Assembly: GCF_040802235.1 (NCBI RefSeq)
Contig: NC_133162.1
Location: 17,501 to 81,500 of the forward strand
Length of the DNA stretch: 64,000 nt
From: Manis javanica
Taxonomy: Eukaryota; Chordata; Mammalia; Pholidota; Manidae
Reading direction: 5' to 3'
This document shows positions 23,094 through 36,068 of this stretch, piece by piece; within the stretch, counting starts at the first letter, position 1, and each line of letters starts with the position of its first letter. The position numbers were made by a program, and so were the translations under genes. The notes under the pieces are model-generated. The model saw nothing but the letters and a program-made list of their open reading frames with translations, ran no database searches and had not been told where the DNA came from.

Positions 23094-23743
23094 TTTCTCC
23101 CTTTATTATTATTTTTTTTTATTTTTAATAAAATGCTGAAGTGGTAGGTAGATGCAAGATAAAGGTAGAAAACATAGTTTAGTGCTGTAAGAGGGCAAAT
23201 GTAGATGATCAGGTGTGTGCCTATGGACTAAGTATTAATCCAAGCTAGACAAGGGCAACAAAACATCCACGGATGCAGAAGATTTCTCTCAAAGCAAGGG
23301 GGGGGTGAGGTTCTGAGCCTCACCTCTGTTGATCCCCAAATTCTCACCTGATGGCCCCCCTGCGACTGTGCCTGTCTTAGGTTGTTCCTCCCTTGAGGAA
23401 TCTTACCCGTCTCTGGCTAACCAGTCATCTTCCGGGGCCATACAGGGAAATGTAAAGTTGGTAAGTGAGAGAGAAGCCATATTGTTTGAAAAGGTTAGCT
23501 TTTTACTTCTTTGCAGATTTATGCCCTGTGGCTTCTATGCCCAGCACTTGTCTCGAGGTATCTTTACCACCTGGAGGAATTATGATACTTGGTAAATTCG
23601 ATATGAGGCAAGAATTCTATTTAAGGGTTGTAATTAGGAAGGAAGAAGAAAAGCTATAGAGGTAGCATATGGAAGAAAACATGGGAGGATTGATTATTTC
23701 TTTGACATATCTTCTTGTAGAGTACCTTAAGTATGTATAGGTT

Positions 23744-24064
23744 TTAAACTACTAATTTGCACACACATATTAACATAATAGGAATACGGTGACATAAACA
23801 AAGCAAATCTATAATTACCATCCATCTCCAGTGAAGCCAAGAAAACCATTTAGGCACCCTAGGCATTTGTGAAAATTTATCTATGATATGATGGATATTG
23901 TCCAACTGTACTTGAACAGTCTGAGAGAAATCAGACAAATTAAAGCGGCCCATTTCTGGGATCTGTTCACATCCCATATGTTCTTTTAACCATAGATAGT
24001 CTATAGTCATAAGATTTTGGAGTGCTACAACTTGCACCCCTCCCAACTCCTGGTTGAGTTCCAA
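23744..24064 (-). pseudogene. Env transmembrane subunit fragment, ERV copy B
   Basis: A frame of 106 codons covers a heptad-like region, a segment aligned with LQN...IDYL, a disulfide-loop region, then NLSDFSQ and a membrane anchor. It aligns over its whole length with the frame at 36,069-36,512. The cysteines expected in the CX6CC loop are partly lost (CC replaced), and the 5' part of env is absent. The layout resembles alpharetrovirus transmembrane subunits. It is a dead fragment within an L1-mobilised copy. Confidence 0.75.
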
Positions 24065-24724
24065 ATATTCTCTGCATTTTATATGACTTTTTTTTCCTCC
24101 TCTAATCTAGGTCTTTCAGACCCAGAGCTGAAATACTGTGAAAATGGACAATGTGTCCCCTGCCTGACTGTTCTCAAAATGCCCAAACCTTGGAAACGAT
24201 GCAAGGATGGAAAAGTAAAGAGACTGCATTTCATGCGGCAGTCTCAAAGCTCTGACACTAGATGACTGTAAATGCACAGTGACACACCACGTAGGCAGGC
24301 TGCCATGAGCATTAAGTAAATAATAGGCACACAGTGCAGCTTGGGGCATATCCCAGAAGAGGGAGAGTTCAGGGGCAGCTGATGAGAGTGGGCAGGTCTC
24401 CCCTTCCAGCAACTCCATTTCCTGCCGATGCGGCCTAAGGCCCATGCGGAGCAGAAGCCTCAGCCCCTTGTGAGCGAATGGGGAAGATGCCGATGCCTCC
24501 CAGGGATGCCGTGAGGACTGATGGCAACTCCCATCCACCTGGCGCCCCCAGGGCCACTCTGCTTCCATCCACTACCTTGCACCTCCTCGAGGTTTCTACC
24601 CCCTTGCTACTCAGGAGCAACTAGAAAATGTAGGAAATGCATGTCTTTTTAAAGGGGGCGCTTTTGCCATATCCACCGTCACCTGGACAGGAGGCACCGT
24701 GATTGCGTCCTGAGACATCTTTCA

Positions 24725-24850
24725 ATGGTTGTAATCACTTTCAAGCTATGTAATCCCTCTAAATCTCAATGTCCTCACGTACAAAATGGGGATGGAGAGG
24801 TCCTTACAAGGGGTCTGAGTGAAGAGTAAATGAGATAGGGAATTTTTGTT
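24725..24850 (+). mobile_element. MIR fragment
   Basis: 'ctctaaatctcaatgtcctc', 'tacaaaatggggatgg' and 'gagtaaatgagatag' follow the MIR 3' consensus. Confidence 0.65.
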
Positions 24851-25381
24851 TCTGTTAGTGGTGAGTCTGCGATGTTTCCCCAGGTCCCCTGCGCAGACAG
24901 GACCCACATCATCCCTCCTGGCATGAACGCGGCCGAGACCGCGGGCCTTGAGATGCAGCAGCGGGGGCTGCAGGGTGACAGACGTGGCCTCGGGGACATG
25001 ATGCGAACTCCTGCCGCAGCCCGGGATCCCCACAGCCAGACCTGGAAAATGTCAGAGAGAGAGACGGTCAGGGGCGGTCGCTCTCCCTTTCTCTCCGCCT
25101 CTCCCTGCCTTTCCTGGGCAGTGAGTCTTCCGCTACGGCCTCAGCATCTTCCTTGGGGTTTAGACCTTGGCACTCTAAGTTTTAACGAAGAATAATAGCC
25201 ACATTTGGCTCTTTTTTTTTTCTCTTGTTCAAAGCCTTATATTTGTTTGCTCTCCAGATGAAAAATAGAAAGGCATTATGTCAGTCTTGGGCTGGACATT
25301 AAATGAAAACTCAGACAGAATGGAGTGTCAGCAGTGGAGCAATGGGATTTATCCTTGGCTCTGGGCTTCAGGGTATAAGCT

Positions 25382-25447
25382 TCCTGGCCCCTGAGTCACT
25401 GGGGGGTGGGGTCTCTCCTGGCCCCTGAGTCACTGAGGGGTGGGGTC
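25382..25447 (+). repeat. Two-copy 34-bp tandem duplication
   Basis: 25,382-25,413 and 25,416-25,447 are 32-bp copies with one mismatch, beginning 'tcctggcccctgagtcactg' and separated by two bases. Confidence 0.95.
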
Positions 25448-28279
25448 CCACCAGGAGCCAAAGGCAGAAGCCATTTCTTTCTGGAAGCTTCTTAAAGGGC
25501 CTGTTGTATCACAAGGCTGCTGGGCTGTGTTCTCAAGCAGCCCTATGTTTTCTCTCTCCTCATGTGCTCATGTAAACACAGGGTGCAGGCCAGGACCAGA
25601 GGGAGTCAGGCTGCTCCTGGAGCACCAGAAGACCCGTGCATGCCTGAAGACCTTCTTTGCCCCTGGCCTGAAGCTCTGTCCCTGGCCATTGCCTCCAATA
25701 GGCCACTGCTGAAATGCCACCGTCAAGAAGCTCTCACAGGCCATGAGGCCTGAGGCCCGGGCCCCCTGCTGCAGGGCTTCTCCACAGGCAGCACAGAGGT
25801 GAGAGGTGGGTGTGTGCCGGCAGGCCAGCTCCACCGGTCAGCTTGTGCCACACATGGGCAACACATCCTGCTTTACTGTCCTGCCAGGAAATACAGAACC
25901 AAACAAGACTCGAGTGTAGCCATAGCCTCATCCTTCTGGCTTGTCCCTTACATAAGTCCCTAACCCTGGGTGTTCACCTCCTATCAGGCTTTTTGTCCTA
26001 GCCCTGATTCTTTGTTCTTACTACGTATGTTAGCATTTTTGTGTATGCTTTCTTGTAGCAAGCTGTGTGGAACACAGCACAGAACGTAAATACCTCAAAT
26101 ATATCAAGTGACACTCCCTGCTTCCCGTGTCAGTACTGGCTTCCTCTCTAGGGAGGGTATGAGTCTGCATCTTATGAAGGACAGCACCAAGACAGGGTTC
26201 AGCGGCAGACCTCTTATTACATTGTCTATCTGCTTCAGGACATTTCATGAGCTGCTGTATGAATTCTACACGGAGACCACCTCATCTATTACTCAAGACA
26301 CCCCATGAAAAGGGCAGGTGAGAGAGTGTGGTGGGTGAGCCAGAGGGGTGCTCCAGCCTAGTCTTGAGAGACTGTGTCCTCTCTACTTGTCTCCCTCTCA
26401 GCCTCCCTCCTTTTTCTCCCCGCTCACTCATAGACTATGTTATAAACCAAATCGAACTAGCTCTATTTGGTTTTCCACCTTAATACATAGCCTTAAAATG
26501 AAACACCGCATTGTCATCTAGAGGTCATGAGACACTCAGAGCAATTTCCTGATGCTTTTTAACTCTGGGATGTCCTTAGGGAATGTTCTGAGGGGGGTCT
26601 CCCTCCCACCCCCTCGGCTGGATGCTTCACTTCTGACTGTTGTGGTTTAAAATGACAACCTACAGCTTGATTTCTTAGACTATGCTTATTCACATGCTCT
26701 GTAAAATCTCATAACAACATAGTAAGAAAGGTCACTTAACAATGAGACACTTAACATATCTCCTCCCCAAGAATGAATTTTGGTGTAAAAAGAAGCAAAA
26801 ATAGTGCCAGAAACAAATTACTGGCTTATAAACATGTTTATGAAATGCATCATACTTGGAGAAGCAGATGTGAGAATGACAAAGGATAAATGCCAACAGC
26901 AGGCTGCGCGGTAGACTCCTTGGCTTGCTGCTGAGAATGAGAGGCTGTACGTGGTGGGAGCTGCGGGGGGTTACAGGCTCCTGCGGTGCTGCTGCTCAGG
27001 GAGCCGTGATCAGCCCCAGGAATTGTTTGGAGAAGTTTCCCTTTGGTGTTAATAGAACAGATAACTCCCTTTAACAGAAAACTTTTATAAGTTCCAATAC
27101 TTTTGTGAATTCACAATTTCCTTATGTCTTCAATTCCAGTTGTTTGTGACACTTCAATAAATAAGTAAAATTGATTAATAAATCTATCAAATGTAATTCA
27201 GGATTACCCCAATTCCTGCCTTTCCTCAATCCTTGCAAATAAAGGACTGTCGGTTTGAGATGGTTTAGAATAAGCAGAAAGGACACAATAAAACGATGAT
27301 AACTGTTTTTGGCATTTTTAAGTCATATTTCTGCTGCAGAAATTGGCATATCTTGCAATAAAGCTGTTGATGTGATTAGGAAAACTACAAATTCCACACT
27401 AAAGAGACACAGACTCCTCCTCATGCACAATTTCCTATTCACAGATCTGGCGTTCTTCTCATTTCCTGTTTAGAACAGTATTCTCTGGCCCTGTTGACAA
27501 GAATAAGTCATTGGAAGCTCTGGCAAACAATGCTGTGTGGGGTGTCCACTGGAGTCAGCGGCTCCCCTTTGAAAACTGCCATTGCTGTTGGAAGCTCCCA
27601 ATTTTGCAGTCAGGAGGTCATATAGAATCAATTAAGTCAGAAGATCTCTGGGGAATCTCCTCTGAGGGCTGTTGCCCAACTGTGATTATTTGCCAACATG
27701 ACAGCTGACTCCCCAACTCCTGTGAAACTCGGGCTGAGAGTCGGCCTCCACCTTCTGGCAGCCTCCACCTCCTGGCAGCCTCCACCTCCCAGCAGCCTTC
27801 ACTTCACCTCCTGGCAGCTCAGCTTTTTCCCTTGGCTGCCCGTGCTGGTCCAGCTCAAGCTGCGTCTCCCTGAGTCTGACCCCAGCTACACTCTGAGATG
27901 CCAGGAGAATGCCCTGCTGTGTGAAGAGGTTGTGGCTCTCAGTTCCTCCTCACCAGCAGGAAAGAAGCTGGAAGAAGTACCACAAATGGCTGCTGTTGCT
28001 ATGGCAACGAGCTGCTGCTCAGAAGAAAGTGGAGGAAAGTGCCTTTCATCTTTTGATTACCTTTCTGCACCTTCCCCTTCCTTTACCCATTATTAGGCCC
28101 CATAGCAATCATCTCTCCTAACATCCATACATCTCCCCTAAGGCTTAAACATCTGAAGAACCTTCATCCATTAATAAGCACCAATTCTTGAACCAAAAGA
28201 AGAAAATATCATATTATAATATCTACTATAATTGTATGCACCATTCAGCTGGGTGGAGGAAGTATTTTTATGTACAGGG

Positions 28280-28420
28280 CAGGAAATCATTCATTCATTC
28301 AGGCAATTAATAAATACTCACCAGTAACTACAATGCAAAATGCTAAGCCCTGGGGATTCAGAGATGATAAAACACCGTTTCTACCTTACCGTCTGGTGGA
28401 GATGCAGATATGACAATAAA
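28280..28420 (+). mobile_element. L2 3'-end fragment
   Basis: 'tcattcattcattcaggcaa', 'ttaataaatactcacc' and 'aagccctggggattcagaga' match the L2 3' end. Confidence 0.7.
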
Positions 28421-29479
28421 TGCCCATGATAAGGAATTTCTGGTGTCTGATAAAAGTCCACCTGGGCCTGTGGGGCTGTGAGCTGCTGGGGGCTCGGAGG
28501 GGCTGGGAAACGCTCACCAAGGAGGTGAGCTGTGAGGCAGACACAGACAGGCATGAGCACACATCACCCTGGAGGCCTCTTCAAGGCTCCCCCCAAGCTC
28601 ATTGCTTGGTCTAACTTATTGGGTGTGGGTCAATACCCAGGAAGCTCCAAGAGCCTTTATGAGATACAGTGTACATGATTCAGAGGAAGCCAGTGGTGTT
28701 TCATGTGAGTTTTGGAAGGTGGGGATCAGTGTGAAGGAAAAAGGGGAGGTGGAGGCTGCAGATGGGGAGACAACTAGAGACCAGAGTGTTACCAGAGACG
28801 GGTCCTTGGCCTCCTGTGAGGAAGAACTCAAGAACAGACACAAAAGGCAGCTGAGCACTAGGAGTTTAGAGAAAGGAGAACATACAGACCTGTGAGGTGG
28901 TGAGGGCGGATCAGAGGAAGTAGCACTGAGGAAACAATAAGGGCCTTTGTTATGTAAAGGGAGATGAACATTCACTAAGTGGGCTCAGGTTTCAGAGGGA
29001 ACAGGTGAGGTCTTTTTTGGGTTTGGACTTGCTCTACCCTCACATCCAGGGGAGTTTTGGTTATATTTGGTTCATACTGGGACTGTCATGGTACAGGTAG
29101 GTGCAATTTTTACCGTTAATTAGGGCATGATTTTGGGGTGAGGTTTAGGTCAACTTCTCCATGTTGGAACCAGCCATTTTCAGCTGGTCTGTTATCTATA
29201 CCCTCACTGCCCTCATCCCACAAGAACAGCTCGAACGGAAATGAGCAGAATGTAAGCACTGGACAGACATCCCCTCCCCCTGCCTGCTTATGTGTGCTGT
29301 CTACCTACTCTAACGGGAGGAGTAGTGGGTGTAAGGTAATAAACCCCCTGGGAATGTGAAAGCCTGAAATTGGGTGGGACAATGATAGGAAAAGACCCAT
29401 CTGACTGTGATTATAGGCAACACATCTGATTAGTCTAGACTCTGCCCCCCACTATCTGGAGGCAGAGGATGAGTCGCAA

Positions 29480-29525
29480 TCTTTTGAGGCCTATTTTCTC
29501 AGGTGTAAAATGGGAAATACAGATC
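29480..29525 (+). mobile_element. MIR fragment
   Basis: A short piece with 'tttctcaggtgtaaaatggg', matching the MIR region 'tcatctgtaaaatggg'. Confidence 0.45.
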
Positions 29526-29544
29526 TTCCATTGGTTGACTTCCA

Positions 29545-29975
29545 TGGTCCTCTCTCAAAATTCCCATGTTGAAGTCCTAACCCTCAAATCCATAGAGTTA
29601 GGATTTCCAGAATGTGACCATATTTGGAGATAGGATCTCTAAAGAGATGATTAACTTTATGTAAGCTCATTAGGATGGGCCTTAGGTAATGGGAACTGGT
29701 GTCTCATACGAGGGAAATGTGGACACAGGCATGGACAGAGGAAGCTGGTACGAACACACAGGGGAAAGACGGCATCTACAAGCCAAGGAAAGGGGCCCTG
29801 GGGTGGCGCCCTCCCTCACAGTCCTCAGGAAGACCCAACCCTCACTGTCAACACCTTGATCTGGGCATTCGACCCCAGAACTGTGAAAGAATAAGCCTGC
29901 TGCTCGAGCTGCCCAGTCTGTGGTACTTGGTTATGGCAGCCCTAGGGAACTGGCCCACAGTGTCATTGTGAGGAC
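29545..29975 (+). mobile_element. MLT1-type LTR (ERVL-MaLR)
   Basis: 'cccatgttgaagtcctaacc', 'gaatgtgaccatatttggag', 'gaactggtgtctcatacg', 'aacaccttgatctgggc' and 'ccccagaactgtgaaagaat' are the successive landmarks of MLT1 LTRs. It is old and diverged. Confidence 0.85.
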
Positions 29976-30899
29976 TGAATAGTTTACACAATGACCAAAG
30001 CATGTGATAATATTTACTGTGTGGTGGCTCATGTGGTCAGTAACAATACAATTGGCTTTACTTTAAATAAAAACAAACCCCAACTTATTTGCATAATTTG
30101 ATTTTAAGGCTATCAAGACTGATTTCTCTAGTTAACTCAATGCCAGAGGACCCTTTGTTTCCATTCTGATGCTGAAATCTTTTAAACATGACTTATCCAT
30201 TATTATACTATTAAAAATGAACATTTTTTGATTTACAGGCCCAAGTGCCTCTTTAATTCTAAGAGATTAAAACTGAATGTGTACTGCTTCAAAAAAGAAG
30301 TTTTGTTTGGGTTTTAATAAGTCAGTTGTCAATGTTTTCTAATGATTTCCTTTTTTTTCCACAATGAAGTGTTGACAACTCCAGCTAACTTCAGGGTTCT
30401 AGACAATTGAACAAATCTAATGTGTCAACATTCTTTACTTTCCATGAACACATAAAGCAAAATAGAGTGTTACATAACTGCCCTACATTGTAAGGACTCA
30501 AACTTGTTACTGTAACTTTAATTACAATAAAAAAATACAAATTACTATCATTTTCTCCATTTACTTTGGACCAACTGCCTCTGAACAATTAACAAACAGA
30601 TCGTGTAAAAGTAATTAGTTACAAGAAATACCAGGCTCCAAACAGAAAACAGAATAAATTGAATTCTGTTTACAATCATCCAGACTATGCTTCTCAATTG
30701 TGTTTATGAGAGCTGGCACCAAACAGTAAACTGTGCTTTACCATTGCCCTGATATGACATTTCTAATTAACTTCTGAGTGAAATTTATTTAGCTTCTTTC
30801 TCTCCCTTGGGAAGAAGGTTATAAAACACAGAACAAATGAACTATCTCCATTGGTAGAGGACCCTTACTGGTATGTGGATTAAAATGCCATTCCTCCTG
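29976..30899. other. AT-rich single-copy sequence
   Basis: No repeat or gene was recognised. The stretch holds several homeodomain-type core motifs (TAATTA, ATTA, ATTAATT) and no simple repeat. It could be ordinary AT-rich DNA or a regulatory element; the sequence alone cannot separate these. Confidence 0.35.
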
Positions 30900-33800
30900 A
30901 AATAATAGAACAGATCATGGAAATACACAGAACTCCCAACAGAAAGGACACAAGGAGGACAATACCAAGACAGATAATAATTAAAATGGCAAAGATCAAA
31001 GACAAGGAAAGAGTTTTAAAGGCAGCTTAGAGAGAAAAAGGTCACCTATAAAGGAAAACCCATCAGGCTATCATCAGACTTCTCGACAGAAACCTTACAG
31101 GCCAGAAGAGAATGGGCATGATATATTTAATGCAATGAAACAGAAGGGCCTTGAACCAAGGATACTGTATCCAGCATGATTATCATTTAAATATGATGGA
31201 GGGATTAAACAATTCCCAGACAAGCAAAAGCTGAGGGAATTTGCCTCCCACAAACTACCTCTACAGGGCATCTTACAGGGACTGCTCTAGATGGGAGCAC
31301 TCCTAAAAAGAATACAGAACAAAATACCCAACATATGAAGAATGGAGGAGGAGGAATAAGAAGGGAGAGAAGAAAAGAATCTCCAGACAGTGTATATAAC
31401 AGCTCAATAAGCGAGCTAAGTTAGGCAGTAAGATACTAAACAGGCTAACCTTGAACCTTTGGTAACCACGAATCTAAAGCCTGCAATGGCAATAAGTACA
31501 TATCTTTCAATAGTCACCCTAAATGTAAATGGACTTAATGCACCAATCAAAAGACACAGAGTAATAGAATGGATAAAAAAGCAAGACCCATTCTATATTC
31601 TGCTTACAAGAAACTCACCTCAAAACCAAAGACATGCATAGACTAAAAGTCAAGAGATGGAAAAACATATTTCAGGCAAACAACAGAGAGAAGAAAGCAG
31701 GGATTGCAGTACTAATATCGGACAAAATAGACTTCAAAACAAAGAAAGTAACAAGAGATAAAGAAGGACACTATATAACGATACAGGGCTCAGTCCAACA
31801 AGAGGATATGACCATTCTAAATATATATGCACCCAACACAGCAGCACCAGCATATGTTGAAACAAATACTAACAGAACTAAAGGGGGAAATAGACTGCAA
31901 TGCATTCATTTTAGGAGACTTCAACATGCCACTCACCCCAAAGGATAGAATCCACCGGGCAGAAAATAAGTAAGGACAACGGAAGCACTGAACAACACCC
32001 TAGAACAGATGGACCTAATAGACATCTATAGAACTCTACATCCAAAAGCAACAGATTATACATTCTTTTCAAGTGCACATGGAACCTTCTCCAGAATAGA
32101 CCACATACTAGCCCACAAAAAGAGCCTCAGTAAATTCCAAAATATTGAAATTCTACCCAACCAAACTTTTCAGACCACAAAGGAATAAAACTAGAAATAA
32201 ATTCTACAAAGAAAACAAAAGGGCTCATAAACACATATAGGCTTAACAACATGCTCCTAAATAATCAATGGATCAACGAACAAATTAAAATAGAGATCAA
32301 GGAATATATGGAAACAAATGACAACAACAACACAAAGCCCTAACTTCTGTGGACGCAGCGAAAGCAGTCTTAAGAAAAAAGTATATAGCGATCCAGGCAC
32401 ACTTGAAGAAGCAAGAAAAATCCCAAATGAATAGTCTAACATCACAATTATCAAAACTGAGAAAAGAAGAACAAATGAGGCCTAAAGTCAGCAGAAGGAG
32501 GGACATAATAAAGATCAGAGAAGAAATAACCAAAATTGAGAAGAATAAAAACAATAGCAAAAATCAATGAAACCAAGAGCTGTTCTTTGAAAAAATAAAC
32601 AAAATAGATAAGCCTCTGGCCAAACTTATTGAGAGAAAAAGAGAATCAACACAAATCAACAGAATCAGAAATGAGAACGGAAAAATCATGACAGACTCCA
32701 CAGAAATACAAAGAATTATTAAAGACTACTATGAAAACCGATATGCCAACAAGCTGGAAAACCTTGAAGAAATGGACAACTTCCTAGAAAAATACAACCT
32801 TCCAAGACTGACCAAGGAAGAAACACAAAAGTTAAACAAACCAATTACGAACAAAGAAATTGAAATGGTAATCAAAAAACTACCCAAGAACAAAACCCCC
32901 GGGCCGGACAGATTTACCTCGGAATTTTATCAGACGCACAGAGAAGATATAATATCCATTCTCCTTAAAGTTTTCCAAAAAATAGAAAAGGAGGGAATAA
33001 TCCCAAACTCATTCTATGAAGCCAACATCACCCTAATACCAAAACCAGGCAAAGAACCCACCAAAAAAGAAAATTACAGACCAATATCCCTGATGAATGT
33101 AGATGCAAAAATACTCACTAAAATATTACCAAATCAAATTCAAAAGTATATCAAAAGGATCATACACCATGAACAAGTGGGATTCATCCCAGGGATGCAA
33201 GGACGGTACAACATTCAAAAATCCATCAACATCATCCACCAGATCAACAAAAAGAAAGACAAAAACCACATGATCATCTCCATAGATGCTGAAAAAGCAT
33301 TTGACAAAATTCAACATCCATTCATGATAAAAACTCTGCAAAATCGGAATAGAGGGCAAGTTCCTCAACATAATAAAGGCCATATATGATAAACCCACAG
33401 CCAACATTATACTGAACAGCGAGAAGCTGAAAGCTTTTCCTCTGAGATTGGGAACAAGACAGGGATGCCCACTCTCCCCACTGTTATTTAACATAGTACT
33501 GGAGGTCCTAGCCATGGCAATCAGACAAAACAAAGAGATATAAGGAATCCAGATTGGTAAAGAAGAAGTTAAACTGTCACTATTTGCAAATGACATGATA
33601 TTAAACATAAAAAACCCTAAAGACTCCACTCCAAAACTACTAGAACTGACATCAGAATACAGCAAAGTTGCAGGATACAAAATTAACACACAGAAATCTG
33701 TAGCTTTCCTATACACTAACAATGAACCAATAGAAAGAGAAATCAGGAAAACAACTCCATTCACACTTGCATCAAAAAGAATAAAATACCTAGGAATAAA

Positions 33801-35645
33801 CCTAACCAAAGAAGTGAAAGACCTATACCCTGAAAACTACAAGTCACTCTTAAGAGAAATTAAAGGGGACACTAACAAATGGAAACTCATCCCATGCTCG
33901 TGGCTAGGAAGAATTAATATCGTCAAAATGGCCATCCTGCCCAAAGCAATATACAGATTTGATGCAATCCCTATCAAATTACCCGCAACATTCTTCAACG
34001 AACTCAAACAAATAGTTCAAAAATTCATATGAAAACACCAAAGACCCCGAATAGCCAAAGCAATCCTGAGAAAGAAGAATAAAGTAGGGGGGATCTCACT
34101 CCCCAACTTCAAGCTCTACTACAAAGCCATAGTAATCAAGACAATTTGGTACTGGCACAAGAACACAGCCACAGACCAGTGGAACAGATTAGAGACTCCA
34201 GACATTAACCCAAACATATATGGTCAATTAATATTTGATAAAGGAGCCATGGACATACAATGGCGAAACAACACATGGTGCTGGCAAAACTGGACACCTA
34301 CATGTAGGAGAATGAAACTGGACCATTGTCTAACCCCATACACTAAAGTAAATTCAAAATGGATCAAAGACCTGAATGTAAGTCATGAAACCATAGAACT
34401 CTTAGAAAAAAACATAGGCAAAAACCTCTTAGACATAAACATGAGTGACCTCTTCTTGAACATATCTCCCCGGGCAAAGAAAACAACAGCAAAAATGAAC
34501 AAGTGGGACTATATAAAGTTGAAAAGCTTCTGTACATCAAAAGACACCATCAATAGAACAAAAAGGTACCCTACAGTATGGGAGAATATATTTGTAAATG
34601 ACAGATCCAATAAAGGCTTGATGTCCAAAATATATAAAGAGCTTACCCACCTCAACAGACAAAAAACAAATAATCCAATTAATAAACGGGCAGAGGAACT
34701 GAACAGACAGTTCTCCAAATAAGAAATACAGATGGCCAACAGACACAATGAAAGATGCTCCACATCGGTACTTATCAGAGAAATGCAAATTAAAACCACA
34801 ATGAGGTATCATCTCACACCAGTAAGGATGACTACCATCCAAAAGACAAACAACAACAAATGTTGGCGAGGTTGTGGAGAAAGGGGAACCCTCCTACACT
34901 GCTGGTGGGAATGTAAATTAGTTCAGCCATTGTGGAAAGCAGTATGGAGGTTCCTCAAAACGCTCAAAATAGACTTAGCATTCGACCCAGGAATTCCACT
35001 CCTAGGAATTACCCTAAGAATGCAGCACTCCAGTTTGAAAAAGACAGATGCACCTCTATGTTTATCACAGCACTATTTACAATAGCCAAGAATTGGAAAC
35101 AACCTAAGTGTCCATCAGTAGATGAATGGATAAAGAAGATGTGGTACATATACACAATGGAATATTATTTGACCATAAAAAGAAAACAAATCCTACCATT
35201 TGCAACAACATGGATGGAGCTAGAGGGTATTATGCTCAGTGAAATAAGCCAAGCGGAGAAAAAGAAATACCAAATGATTTCACTCATCTGTGGAGTATAA
35301 GAACAAAAGGAAAACTGAAGGAACAAAACAGCAGCAGAATCACAGAACCCAAGAATGGACTAACAGGTACCAAAGACAAAGGGACTGGGGAGGATGGGTG
35401 GGTAAGGAGGGATAAGCGGGGGGAGAAGAAAGGGGATATTATGATTAGCATGCATAATGGGGGGGTGGGAGAAAGGGGAGGGCTGTACAACACAGAGAAG
35501 ACAAGTAGTGATTCTACAACATTTTGCTATGCTGATGGACAGTGACTGTAAGGGGGTTTGTGGGGGGACCTGGTATAGGGGAGAGCCTAGTAAACATAAT
35601 GTTCTTCATGTAATTGTAGATTAATGATAAAAAAAAGAAAGAAAA
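30900..35645 (+). mobile_element. 5'-truncated L1 with decayed ORF2 and 3' tail
   Basis: Begins in sequence typical of the end of ORF1 and the inter-ORF region ('tggaaatacacagaactccc'), then covers nearly all of ORF2 and a G-rich 3' UTR. It ends in an impure A tail at 35,629-35,645. The 5' UTR and most of ORF1 are missing. The 3' UTR closely resembles 62,102-62,561. No matching duplication was found directly after its own tail, because ERV-derived sequence (copy C) follows immediately. Confidence 0.9.
31459..35300 (+). pseudogene. L1 ORF2 (endonuclease-reverse transcriptase), broken
   Basis: Recognisable in separate frames. The endonuclease start with LNVNGLNAPIKRHRV is at about 31,500-31,570, and the rest of that domain at 31,634-31,948. 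Reverse transcriptase begins at 32,688-33,389 (with [14 protein letters not shown]) and continues through 33,595-34,032. The C-terminal segment is at 34,249-34,722, and the cysteine-rich end with [18 protein letters not shown] is at about 34,860-34,920. Frameshifts and stops separate all of them. At 33,583-33,594 the usual FADD catalytic motif reads FAND, with the first Asp replaced. The element cannot move itself. Confidence 0.9.
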
Positions 35646-36068
35646 GGGGGATTACTCCCTGATAGGATAAAACTAACTGCAAATCACTGATTAATGCATG
35701 CTTTAAATATCCTTGATTATGATCACTTAAAGGGTGTCAGATGATCAGCTATGGAAGTACATTTTTCTGATAATATTCCTTTTTCTAAAAAAAAAGAAAA
35801 AAAGGCAGTTCCTGTGCGGTGATCTCCAATAGGTTCTTCACAATGGTATAAAGGGCATATCAAAGTGTGGGCAAAGGGTTTGTTTGTGTTTATACAAAGG
35901 ATCAAAGCCTAAATGAATTAAGATACGATATGAAGAAGAATTTCCAACATCAACATCCTCTGGAAGAGTCATTCCAGAAGATGAACATCAAAAAACTTCA
36001 ACAAAGATCCTGGCGCTGCTGCAGTTGTAGCTGCAGTCATCCCACCGGTTCCTGGACTTGCCATTGGA

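Larger units (their letters stand above)
22752..24080 (-). mobile_element. L1-mobilised ERV transcript copy (copy B)
   Basis: The insert occupies 22,765-24,067 and is flanked by an exact 13-bp duplication, TTCTCTGCATTTT, at 22,752-22,764 and 24,068-24,080. On the minus strand it starts inside an env transmembrane coding segment, continues through the env-LTR block, a polypurine tract and U3-R, and ends 17-19 bases after AATAAA in a poly(A) run (antisense T run 22,761-22,770). There is no U5 and no second LTR. The cleavage site reads AT/AAAA, close to the L1 endonuclease preference. It is a 5'-truncated reverse-transcribed RNA, not a proviral integration. Confidence 0.9.
24081..29544. other. 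Single-copy sequence with sparse ancient repeats
   Basis: No gene, RNA gene or young repeat was recognised apart from the MIR, L2 and short tandem repeats listed separately. Several GC-richer stretches (24,860-25,140; 25,560-25,880; 27,700-28,050) give short open frames without domains or convincing splice structure. A cluster of Pro/Leu-rich codons near 27,740-27,830 comes from a short 'cctccacctcctggcag' repeat. Confidence 0.5.
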
